From positions 62,001 to 126,000 of the forward strand of contig NZ_APHW01000105.1 of the NCBI RefSeq assembly GCF_002741985.1: a stretch of 64,000 nt of DNA, written 5' to 3'. The translations under genes and the position numbers were made by a program. Of this stretch, positions 54,262 to 62,565 are shown in pieces. A model generated the notes under the pieces. That model searched no databases. It was not told the DNA's origin and saw only the letters and a list, made by a program, of their open reading frames with translations. Origin of the DNA: Vibrio rotiferianus CAIM 577 = LMG 21460 (lineage in GTDB: Bacteria > Pseudomonadota > Gammaproteobacteria > Enterobacterales > Vibrionaceae). Position 1 is the stretch's first letter; each line of letters starts with the position of its first letter.

Positions 54262-55524
54262 ATGAAAAAAGCAACATTGACAGTCGCTATTTTAGGTTCT
54301 TTATTCGCCACTCAAGTTTCAGCAGTCGATTTCTACGGTTACGTACGTGCTGGTTTGGGAGCCAGTGCTGATGGAGGCGGTACCAAAGGAGGAGATGAGT
54401 TTTATAAAACGACATTGGGTCGCTTGGGTAATGAGTTTGATACTTATTCGGAAATTGGATTAGGCCAAGAGTTATTTAATGCAGATGGTCGTTCAATGTA
54501 CTTTGAAAGTATGTTTGAAATGTCATCGGAGGGGAACCTAGAGTCTGAAAATAGTAAAGATGACAGTGCCAACTTTGGTATTAAGCAGTTAAATGTTCAA
54601 GCTAAAGGCTATATCCCATCTTCTCCTGATGCCGTTATCTGGGCTGGTAAACGCTTTTATCAACGTCATGATATCCACATTATAGACACTAAATACTGGA
54701 ATATTTCTGGCTACGGTGTGGGTATCGAAAACATCAAGTTAAATACCGGTGCGATTTCAGCAGCGGTTATCCGAGCCGATAATGAGTTGGCCGAGTGGGA
54801 TGATACTGGCAATAAAACGAGTTACGGAGATTTGAATACTTACTTCTTAGATTTACGTTACGCTGGCTTTAGCCCATGGGAAGGCTCCTGGACTGAATTC
54901 GGTGTTGACTATGCAATGGTTAACCCAACGGATGAGCAAGAAGACGCCGCTGAGAACTTCGATAACGGTTTAATGTTAACTGCTGAACTTAGCCAGAGTT
55001 TTTCATTGGGGTATAACAAGTTTGTGCTCCAATATATGGACAAAGGACTTGCACAGAACGCTATCTCACAAGGTGGTGGCTGGTATGACATATGGAGTGG
55101 TGACGTCAGCGATGCAAAAGGGTTCCGCTTTATCACTACTGGTGATTTGAATTTAGGCGAAAATGTCGTGATAAACCATGTTTTAACTTACGGTAACGTG
55201 AAAGATCATGGTGACTGGTTAGATAAGGAAGAGTTGTTATCATTTGTAGCTCGTCCAACTTACAACTGGTCGCCATACAACAAGACTATGTTAGAGGTCG
55301 GCTACTTTGACCAAGAAAAAACTTGGGATTCAGGCTCTGAAGACAAGTTTAGTGGTACAAAATTCACTATTGCACATGCTATCTCAACGGGAGAGTCTTT
55401 CTTCGCTCGTCCAGAAATCCGATTCTTTGCGACTTATTTGAAGGACAATGAGGGTGACTCTTTTGACAACAATAAGAGTAACGATACGATCAACTACGGT
55501 GTGCAAGTCGAAGCCTGGTGGTAA
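54262..55524 (+). CDS. LamB-like maltoporin of the galactan regulon
   Basis: 420 residues with signal peptide VAILGSLFATQVSA and a maltoporin barrel: VDFYGYVRAGLGAS, VIWAGKRFYQRHDIHIID and a C-terminal VQVEAWW. Unlike ScrY there is no coiled coil. Being last in the galactan block, it should admit galacto-oligosaccharides across the outer membrane. Confidence 0.87.
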   Translation: MKKATLTVAILGSLFATQVSAVDFYGYVRAGLGASADGGGTKGGDEFYKTTLGRLGNEFDTYSEIGLGQELFNADGRSMYFESMFEMSSEGNLESENSKDDSANFGIKQLNVQAKGYIPSSPDAVIWAGKRFYQRHDIHIIDTKYWNISGYGVGIENIKLNTGAISAAVIRADNELAEWDDTGNKTSYGDLNTYFLDLRYAGFSPWEGSWTEFGVDYAMVNPTDEQEDAAENFDNGLMLTAELSQSFSLGYNKFVLQYMDKGLAQNAISQGGGWYDIWSGDVSDAKGFRFITTGDLNLGENVVINHVLTYGNVKDHGDWLDKEELLSFVARPTYNWSPYNKTMLEVGYFDQEKTWDSGSEDKFSGTKFTIAHAISTGESFFARPEIRFFATYLKDNEGDSFDNNKSNDTINYGVQVEAWW

Positions 55525-56160
55525 CCAATAAAAATTGCCATTTTACTACTTAGATAGGCCTGTTTAACTCCATTCTGGCCTATCTCAAGCTTAGGCTTGA
55601 AACGCTTATTAGTAGTGTGCTCTTAAAGTGGGTCATATTTTACCGAGGGGGAGGGGTATGGCGATGTTATCATTTTAGGAGCTTTTTTAATTTGTACTTG
55701 TCTCTGAAATTTCTTTTTCAAAAGAATAATATGATTTTTCTTGTTTTCTGACTTGCAGTATCTGTTCATCACTTCTTGTTTTAAAAAGCAAAACTAAATT
55801 TTTGCACTTTTATATAACGCAAACCGTAAGTCACTGGTAGGGCTGCGCCCTTAATCGTAACGATTACATTGCTTGGTGGTAAATTTGATCTCTTTTCAAG
55901 TTTTATTCTTATCAGATTAGAGTTGTTACTACCCATCTTCAATTCAGTTAGATCTGATCTGGCTCATTTGTGCCCCGAAGTGTGTTAGTGAGGAATTAGA
56001 TTTGATTTCAATTTCCGCAATTAGACTTACTTTTCCTTATGTCTAGAACACTAATTATGTGCCTGATTATATTGTATCATTCCACATTAGTCTCTATGAA
56101 CAACCATGGCGTAGTTCATGGTTGTTCATTGGAGATAGTTATTGATAAGTTTTTCGAAAG
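55525..56160. other. convergent gap between the galactan and arabinose regions
   Basis: A hairpin GATAGGCC / GGCCTATC (55553-55560, 55577-55584) probably ends the galactan operon. At about 55624-55650 AAAGTGGGTCATATTTTACCG resembles the end repeats of the IS21 subgroup seen near 39063, so a lone IS end may lie here. The rest is AT-rich with no supported gene. Confidence 0.45.
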
Positions 56161-57150
56161 CTACGCTCGATTGGTCTGTTTGTAACGGTCGAAGATAACC
56201 GCCGCTAACAATATTATGCCGCGAACAACATATTGAGAAAATGGTGACATATTGAGTAGGTTCATCGCATTTTCTACTGTTCCCAGAATCAATACCCCAG
56301 CAATAACATAGGATACTTTACCTATACCACCTTTTAGAGAGACCCCTCCGAGTACACAAGCTGAAATGACGACCAACTCGAAACCTACGGAGGTCATTGG
56401 TTGACCACTTGTCATACGCGCCGCCAAAATAACCCCAGCAAGCGCTGAGATTAACCCTGATACGGTGAAAATGATCATCTTAGTTTTGACCACATTGACA
56501 CCAGCCAAACGCGCCGCTTCTTCGTTACCACCTATCGCTAACGTATTGCGACCGTAAACAGTACGATTGAGAAGAAAAGCGAATAGAGCAAAAGTAATCA
56601 TGGTCAGCCATATCGGTGTCGGAATTCCTAGGATGGATGAGTTGCCCAAAGCAAAAAATTTCTCTTCGGTGATACCTACTGCTCTGCCGTCGGAGATTAT
56701 GTAGCCGAGACCACGAGCGATCTGCATGGTTGCTAACGTAGTGATTAACGCATTGATTTGCAGTTTAGCTATCACGAAACCGTTAAGTAGACCAAATGCT
56801 GCACCAGACAATAAGCCTGCACCAATACCAAGTACCAAACTGCTCGTGGCATTAATTGCTACTGCGGTCACGACACCTGAACAGGCGATAATTGAAGCGA
56901 CAGACAGGTCGAGATCACCGCAAGCTAAGCAGAACAGCATCGCACATGCCACCATGCCACTCATCGAAATCGCCAGACCAAGCCCTTTCATATTGATGAA
57001 AGTCGCAAAGTAAGGCACAAATAAGGCACATAGAATAAATAGACCAGCGAACACGATCAGCATTCCGAATCGGTCCCAAATGCCGGCCAAATTAAAGGAG
57101 CGTTTTGCGTCCTGTTGTTCAAGAGGTTTTGTAGAGCTTGTTACAGACAT
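56161..57150 (-). CDS. araH: L-arabinose ABC permease AraH
   Basis: 329 residues, eight to ten helices, with the ribose/arabinose permease features: LACGDLDLSVASIIACSG, NGFVIAKLQINALITTLATM and FELVVISACVLGGVSLKGG. Together with AraG and AraF it forms the high-affinity arabinose importer. It is last in the araFGH transcript, 25 bp after araG. Confidence 0.9.
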   Translation of the reverse strand: MSVTSSTKPLEQQDAKRSFNLAGIWDRFGMLIVFAGLFILCALFVPYFATFINMKGLGLAISMSGMVACAMLFCLACGDLDLSVASIIACSGVVTAVAINATSSLVLGIGAGLLSGAAFGLLNGFVIAKLQINALITTLATMQIARGLGYIISDGRAVGITEEKFFALGNSSILGIPTPIWLTMITFALFAFLLNRTVYGRNTLAIGGNEEAARLAGVNVVKTKMIIFTVSGLISALAGVILAARMTSGQPMTSVGFELVVISACVLGGVSLKGGIGKVSYVIAGVLILGTVENAMNLLNMSPFSQYVVRGIILLAAVIFDRYKQTNRA

Positions 57151-57175
57151 AATAATATTCCTTAATTTTTAAGCG

Positions 57176-58693
57176 TTAAGCAGCGGCCGAGCCTTCTTGG
57201 TCTAGCATTGCCAGACGAAGCGCAGTTTGCTCGTTAAATTCGTCGCGTTGTAATTCACCGGTCACAGCGCCTTCTTTCATGACAACGACGCGATCTGAGA
57301 TACCCAATACTTCCGGTAAGTCGCTGGAAACGACGAGTACGGTCACCCCGTTTTCCGCCAGCTTAAAAATGAGTTCGTATATTTCTGACTTTGCTCCAAC
57401 ATCTATACCGCGGGTAGGCTCATCCAACAAGATGACGCTCATTGCTGTTGACAACCAACGGCCAAGAATGACTTTCTGCTGGTTACCACCGGACAGTTTT
57501 CCAATAGGTTGTTCTAAAGAAGAAGTTTTTACATTAAGTGCTTCTTTTTGCTTCGAAGCGTTTTTTTTCTCCCAGTCGAAATCAATCAAGCTTTTGAACT
57601 TTAGATTCCAAGGGCGAGCACTAATGTTGGTGTTTTCTTGAACTGACATGATAGGAACGATGCCGTCGGCTTTGCGGTCTTCCGAGCACAGCGTAATACC
57701 AGCTCGAATGGCATCTTGCGGGGTTTTTACGCCAATTTTAATATTGTGAAGAAACAGGTCTCCTGCACTTTTCTTATCGGCACCAAAAATAAGGCGAGTT
57801 AGCTCGGTTCGTCCAGCTCCTACTAAGCCAAATAACCCTAAAATTTCACCTTGTTTGATATCCATTGATAGCGGCTGGCTTAACCCTGGGCCTTCGAAGT
57901 TTTCTATACGCAGGCCACTTTGACCATGCTGACGTGAACGATAGTTGTAGATATCGTTGATTTCGCGACCTACCATCAATTCCACTAATCGGTCATGAGT
58001 CAGTTCAGACATATCATGGAATGATTGCACGTGCTCACCATCTTTGAAGATAGTAATTGCATCACAAAGGTCGAATATTTCTTCCATACGATGTGATACA
58101 TACATGATGACTTTTCCAGAATCACGCAGTTCACGAATAACCTTAAATAGGTTCTTAATTTCTCGTTGCGATAAGCTACTGGTTGGCTCATCAAAAGCGA
58201 TAATTTGTGCATTGCGACTCAATGCTTTGGCAATCTCAACCATTTGCCATTGGCCGATAGAAAGATCCTTTAATTGGCATGAAGGATCGAAGGTTTCACC
58301 TAAGCGTTCTAACTGAACTCGTGCATTTCTGTTTAGAGTTTCGGTGTCCACTCGGCCGCCCTTGGTTGGCAATTGCCCAAGATAAATATTCTCGGCAACC
58401 GTCAGTTCAGGAACGAGGTTGAGCTCTTGATAAATAATGGCAATGCCGTGAGCAAGGGCATCATTGGTTGAGTTTAGCGCCACTTCTTTACCGTCAATGG
58501 CGATATGACCGTCAGTTGGTTGATGAAATCCGCTGAGAGTTTTGAGAAGCGTTGATTTACCAGCACCATTTTCGCCCATCAAGGCGTGAACACTGCCCGC
58601 ATCGGCGCGGAAGCTAACGTTGTTCAATGCCTTAACACCGGGGAAGTGCTTTGAAATATTGCGAAACTCTATGTAAGAGGGGGACTTAGCCAT
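57176..58693 (-). CDS. araG: L-arabinose ABC ATPase AraG (two domains)
   Basis: 505 residues with two ATPase halves of the sugar class: Walker A MGENGAGKSTLL (39-50), signature LSIGQWQMVEIAKAL and Walker B IIAFDEPTSSLS; the second half has a degenerate P-loop region (LFGLVGAGRTEL) with KLSGGNQQKVILGRW and ILLDEPTRGID. The layout is that of AraG/RbsA. It lies between araF and araH. Confidence 0.92.
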   Translation of the reverse strand: MAKSPSYIEFRNISKHFPGVKALNNVSFRADAGSVHALMGENGAGKSTLLKTLSGFHQPTDGHIAIDGKEVALNSTNDALAHGIAIIYQELNLVPELTVAENIYLGQLPTKGGRVDTETLNRNARVQLERLGETFDPSCQLKDLSIGQWQMVEIAKALSRNAQIIAFDEPTSSLSQREIKNLFKVIRELRDSGKVIMYVSHRMEEIFDLCDAITIFKDGEHVQSFHDMSELTHDRLVELMVGREINDIYNYRSRQHGQSGLRIENFEGPGLSQPLSMDIKQGEILGLFGLVGAGRTELTRLIFGADKKSAGDLFLHNIKIGVKTPQDAIRAGITLCSEDRKADGIVPIMSVQENTNISARPWNLKFKSLIDFDWEKKNASKQKEALNVKTSSLEQPIGKLSGGNQQKVILGRWLSTAMSVILLDEPTRGIDVGAKSEIYELIFKLAENGVTVLVVSSDLPEVLGISDRVVVMKEGAVTGELQRDEFNEQTALRLAMLDQEGSAAA

Positions 58694-58752
58694 GACATTC
58701 TCTCCGTTAAGTCAGGTGGTGACGACTCATAAGGTCGTCACCGAAAGTGAGC

Positions 58753-59751
58753 TTAAAGCCCTTTCTTAGCTAGTTCGTCTTTGAAGTTATCACGCGTGAT
58801 AAGTACAACGTCTGTAACTTCTACAAACTTCTCTGGCTGGATATCGTCAGTCACCCATTTGTAAAGTGACTCGATACTCTTGTAGCCATGTACGTCTGGG
58901 CTAGGTAGCAGTGAACCGTAGAACCCTGTCGGCTGAGATTTAGCCAGTTCGTTCACTGCATCGACGCCATTGATACCAATACCGATTACGTCGTTTGCAC
59001 TGAACCCCTGACCTTCAGTGGCACGTACACCGCCTAGTACAGTATTGTCGTTCATGCCTAAAACTAGCCATTGCTTAACGGTTGGGTATTGAACAAGCAG
59101 AGAGTTTGCTGCGTCTAGTGCACCTGGGATGTCGTTGGTTTTCGTTGGTACACGGTAGATCTGCTCGACAGGGAAGCCGGCTTGTTCTAGTGCCGAAATC
59201 GAGCCATCTACACGACGGCGTGCTGTATCAAGTTCGTCAGCGGTGATTGCCATTACACCTGTTGTAGATGCATCCCAGTTACGTCTCTGCATTTCATTGT
59301 AAAGCTCCGTTCCTTGGCGTTCGCCAATAGCGGTTGCTGCCATCATAACCAAAGGAACGTCGATCATTGGTTCGCCTTTCGCATTCAGGAATTGGTCATC
59401 GACAGTCACAACTTTCAGATCATAACTTTTTGCCTTCGCCATAATTGCAGGACCTAATTTAGGATCAGGTGTGCAAATAACGAAACCTTTCGCACCTTGT
59501 GCCGCCAGTGTGTCGATAGCATTAAGGGTTTTTTCGCCATCGGGCACGGCCATTTTTACGACTTCAAAGCCTAAATCTTTACCTGCTTTTTCAGCGAATG
59601 ACCATTCTGTTTGGAACCATGGTTCCTCCGGTTGCTTAACTAGGTAGCCTAATCGAGTTTCATCGTTAGAGCCGAAAAAGGCATTGGCAGAAGCGCTGAG
59701 TAAAGTAATGCCAGATAAGGCCGCGACTGTGAGTAGTTTTTTTAGTTTCAT
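58753..59751 (-). CDS. araF: L-arabinose-binding periplasmic protein AraF
   Basis: From the ATG at 59751 (a longer frame to 59832 would hide the signal peptide) the protein has 332 residues. The signal peptide reads LLTVAALSGITLLSASANA. The mature part has LGYLVKQPEEPWFQTEW, then GFVICTPDPKLGPAIMAKAK and WLVLGMNDNTVLGGVRATEG, close to E. coli AraF. It is first of araFGH and divergent from araBDA. Confidence 0.93.
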   Translation of the reverse strand: MKLKKLLTVAALSGITLLSASANAFFGSNDETRLGYLVKQPEEPWFQTEWSFAEKAGKDLGFEVVKMAVPDGEKTLNAIDTLAAQGAKGFVICTPDPKLGPAIMAKAKSYDLKVVTVDDQFLNAKGEPMIDVPLVMMAATAIGERQGTELYNEMQRRNWDASTTGVMAITADELDTARRRVDGSISALEQAGFPVEQIYRVPTKTNDIPGALDAANSLLVQYPTVKQWLVLGMNDNTVLGGVRATEGQGFSANDVIGIGINGVDAVNELAKSQPTGFYGSLLPSPDVHGYKSIESLYKWVTDDIQPEKFVEVTDVVLITRDNFKDELAKKGL

Positions 59752-59815
59752 TGTTATCCATCCGCTGGTAGAGGTGAGTGTTCGTCCTACATATTTGTGG
59801 ATCTTGGAATAATTA

Positions 59816-59835
59816 TTAGTGATAAGAATCACAGC
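59816..59835. promoter_or_regulatory. CRP-like site ahead of araF
   Basis: AGTGATAAGAATCACAG (59818-59834) fits GTGA-N6-TCAC, about 65 bp from the araF start. Confidence 0.6.
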
Positions 59836-59844
59836 TGAGGAATG

Positions 59845-59869
59845 TAGCGTTTTTGTCCATTTATTTAGC
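59845..59869 (+). promoter_or_regulatory. AraC half-site pair, araF side
   Basis: TAGCGTTTTTGTCCAT followed by TTAGCC resembles E. coli araI1 (TAGCATTTTTATCCATA) and its following half-site. Direct-repeat copies occur here and at 60017, 172 bp apart. Confidence 0.65.
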
Positions 59870-60016
59870 CGCAGAGACTATGATGTAGCTCTCGGTTAGT
59901 GGTTTTTTCGTGATTTGAGATTAATTTGTCAGCACTTGAAATGTTAAATTTGCTAATTATGGTGTGATTCTAGCTCGATTTCCCTAGGTGTTAGAGAGAA
60001 CACAAAAAACGTCTCG

Positions 60017-60050
60017 TGGCGTTTTTGTCCATAAAGTTAGCGAGCCTATT
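60017..60050 (+). promoter_or_regulatory. AraC half-site pair, araB side
   Basis: TGGCGTTTTTGTCCAT, then GTTAGCGAGCCTAT, mirrors the E. coli araI1-araI2 order ahead of araBAD. It lies 73-106 bp before the araB ATG. Confidence 0.7.
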
Positions 60051-60122
60051 TATGGGATAACGGCTTCGCTCTCGCTATAACTGCAAGAGGATTTAGTTTG
60101 CTGACCAAAAGTTGGAGCTCTT

Positions 60123-61826
60123 ATGGACACATTGAAAACACATCAGCAGCATGTAATTGGTTTAGATTTCGGATCGGACTCTGTACGTGCTCTTGTCGTT
60201 AATGCAGACACAGGCAAAGAAGTATCTTCGTCTGTTGTCTATTACCCAAGATGGATCAAAGGACTTTATTGTCAGCCTGATCAATCTCAGTTCAGGCATC
60301 ACCCCCAAGATTATCTGGATGCGATGACCGACGCTATCCAAGAAGTGTTGAGCACAGTTTCACCTACCGTAACTTCTTCTGTCGTGGGTATTGGTGTTGA
60401 TACAACGGGTTCGACACCTGCGCCAATTGATGAAAACGGTACCATTCTCGCTTTACTTCCAGAGTTCGAAAACAGCCCCAATGCGATGTTCGTTTTATGG
60501 AAGGACCATACATCGGTAACCAAAGCCGATTTGATTAATGAGCTAGCACACTCGGGAACCTATACCGATTACACCCGCTACATCGGTGGGGTGTATTCAT
60601 CGGAATGGTTCTGGGCTAAAGCTGCGTGGGTCAGTGAACAAGATGAACAAATTGCAAAGCGAGCCTATAGCTGGGTAGAGCTTTGTGACTGGATTCCAGC
60701 CACTCTTTCTGGTAATCAACATCCTCAAAAACTACGCCGTAGTATTTGTGCTGCTGGGCATAAAGCCATGTGGCACGACAGCTGGGGTGGTTTGCCTGAC
60801 CAAGCCTTCTTAAGCGCAATTTCTCCAACACTCGATGGTATTCGTGACCGCATGTTTTCGGATGTATTCACATCAGATCAAGCGGCTGGGTATCTCTCGA
60901 AAGAGTGGGCAGAGCGATTGGGACTACCGGAAGGTATTGCCATCGCCATTGGTGAGTTTGATTGCCATATGGGTGCCGTTGGAGCGGGTGCTGGCGCCAA
61001 TGACTTAGTAAAAGTCATTGGAACCTCGACCTGTGACATTTTAATGGTGGAAGCAGAGCAGGTCGGTGACCGCACTATTCATGGGATTTGTGGCCAAGTA
61101 GAAGGCAGTGCTATGCCCGAGTTGCTCGCTTTAGAAGCGGGGCAATCAGCGTTTGGTGATATGTACGCTTGGTTTAAAAACGTATTGATGTGGCCATTGC
61201 AGGCTTATGTAGAGCGTAACCCAGACTTTGCGTTGACCGCAGAAGAAATCGCTTCTGACTTACTGCCAATGCTTTCGGAAGCAGCAGAGCAGCAAGGTAT
61301 TGACCAGTACACACCAGTGGCAATGGATTGGCTTAATGGTCGACGTACTCCCTATGCAAATCAGCGTTTAAAAGGTGCTATTTGCGATTTGAATCTTGGC
61401 AGTGCTTCACCCGCTATATTCTCAGCGCTTGTAGAGTCGACAGCGCATGGTGCAAAAGCGATTGTGGATTGCTTTATTGAACAAGACGTAACCGTTGAAC
61501 GCGTGATTGCCATTGGTGGTATTGCTCAGAAATCACCTTATGTGATGCAAATGTGTGCTGATGTGATAGGCCGCGAAATCGTCGTCGTAGAGTCGGAGCA
61601 ATGTTGTGCCTTGGGAGCTGCGATATTTGCTGCAGTAGCCGCGGGCGTTTACCCAAATACCAAAGCAGCACAAAGTGTGATGGCCAGCCCCATTCGTCAA
61701 GCCTATTTACCAAACCCAGAAGTACAAGCGATGAGAGCGGAGCGATATGCGACCTATCGTCAATTAGGGCAGCACATGGAGCAGCTTGCTGAATTTCATC
61801 AATCTCAGGAGCGTGACAATGTCTGA
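60123..61826 (+). CDS. araB: ribulokinase AraB
   Basis: 567 residues. FGGY-kinase motifs: GLDFGSDSVRALVVN (N-terminal ATP site), GVDTTGSTPAPID, IGTSTCDILM and the C-terminal AIGGIAQKSPYVMQ. It phosphorylates L-ribulose to L-ribulose 5-phosphate. Its end overlaps araD by 8 bp. AraC-type sites precede it. Confidence 0.93.
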   Translation: MDTLKTHQQHVIGLDFGSDSVRALVVNADTGKEVSSSVVYYPRWIKGLYCQPDQSQFRHHPQDYLDAMTDAIQEVLSTVSPTVTSSVVGIGVDTTGSTPAPIDENGTILALLPEFENSPNAMFVLWKDHTSVTKADLINELAHSGTYTDYTRYIGGVYSSEWFWAKAAWVSEQDEQIAKRAYSWVELCDWIPATLSGNQHPQKLRRSICAAGHKAMWHDSWGGLPDQAFLSAISPTLDGIRDRMFSDVFTSDQAAGYLSKEWAERLGLPEGIAIAIGEFDCHMGAVGAGAGANDLVKVIGTSTCDILMVEAEQVGDRTIHGICGQVEGSAMPELLALEAGQSAFGDMYAWFKNVLMWPLQAYVERNPDFALTAEEIASDLLPMLSEAAEQQGIDQYTPVAMDWLNGRRTPYANQRLKGAICDLNLGSASPAIFSALVESTAHGAKAIVDCFIEQDVTVERVIAIGGIAQKSPYVMQMCADVIGREIVVVESEQCCALGAAIFAAVAAGVYPNTKAAQSVMASPIRQAYLPNPEVQAMRAERYATYRQLGQHMEQLAEFHQSQERDNV

Positions 61827-62559
61827 ACAAACAGTATGGACCGACGTTGATTTAACCGCAGAGCGCCTTAAAGCACTTCGTCATCAAGTTTGGCAAGCCA
61901 ATATGGACCTCCAGCGCCATAACCTTGTGACCTTCACTTGGGGGAATGTTTCAGGCATCGACCGTAAGTCAGGTTTGGTCGTCATTAAACCGAGTGGTGT
62001 TGAATACAGCGACCTCAGCGCCGCCAACATGGTAATTGTGGATCTACAAGGCCGAATCGTTGAGGGAGAGATGAATCCTTCTTCAGATACCGCGACGCAT
62101 TTAGAGCTTTACCGTCAATATCCCGATATTGGCGGTATTGTCCATACTCATTCGCCACAAGCGACAGCATGGGCTCAAGCAGGTCGCGCCATTCCGGCAC
62201 TGGGTACCACTCACGCGGACTATTTCTATGGTCAAATCGATTGTACTCGAGCATTGAGTGACAAAGAGATTGCTGAAGATTATGAGTTAAACACTGGCAA
62301 AGTAATTGTTGAAACCATTGGTGACGGAGACGCGATGGCTGCTCCCGGTATTCTTGTTAAAGAGCACGCGCCGTTTACTTGGGCGAAAGATCCACATCAA
62401 GCTGTACATAATGCTGTGGTGGTAGAGGTGGTTGCTGGTATGGCATTACAAACATTACAAATCAACTCGAGCGTAAGTTCGATTAATCCATCGCTCTTGG
62501 ATAAACACTATTTACGTAAGCACGGCGCAAACGCCTACTACGGTCAAACCAAAAAATAA
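61819..62559 (+). CDS. araD: L-ribulose-5-phosphate 4-epimerase AraD
   Basis: From the ATG at 61819, 246 residues. Class II aldolase fold with VTFTWGNVSGIDR, KPSGVEYSDL and zinc ligands in VHTHSPQATAWAQ. It yields D-xylulose 5-phosphate for the pentose phosphate pathway. The start inside the araB end indicates coupling. Confidence 0.92.
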   Translation: MSEQTVWTDVDLTAERLKALRHQVWQANMDLQRHNLVTFTWGNVSGIDRKSGLVVIKPSGVEYSDLSAANMVIVDLQGRIVEGEMNPSSDTATHLELYRQYPDIGGIVHTHSPQATAWAQAGRAIPALGTTHADYFYGQIDCTRALSDKEIAEDYELNTGKVIVETIGDGDAMAAPGILVKEHAPFTWAKDPHQAVHNAVVVEVVAGMALQTLQINSSVSSINPSLLDKHYLRKHGANAYYGQTKK

Positions 62560-62565
62560 GGATAC

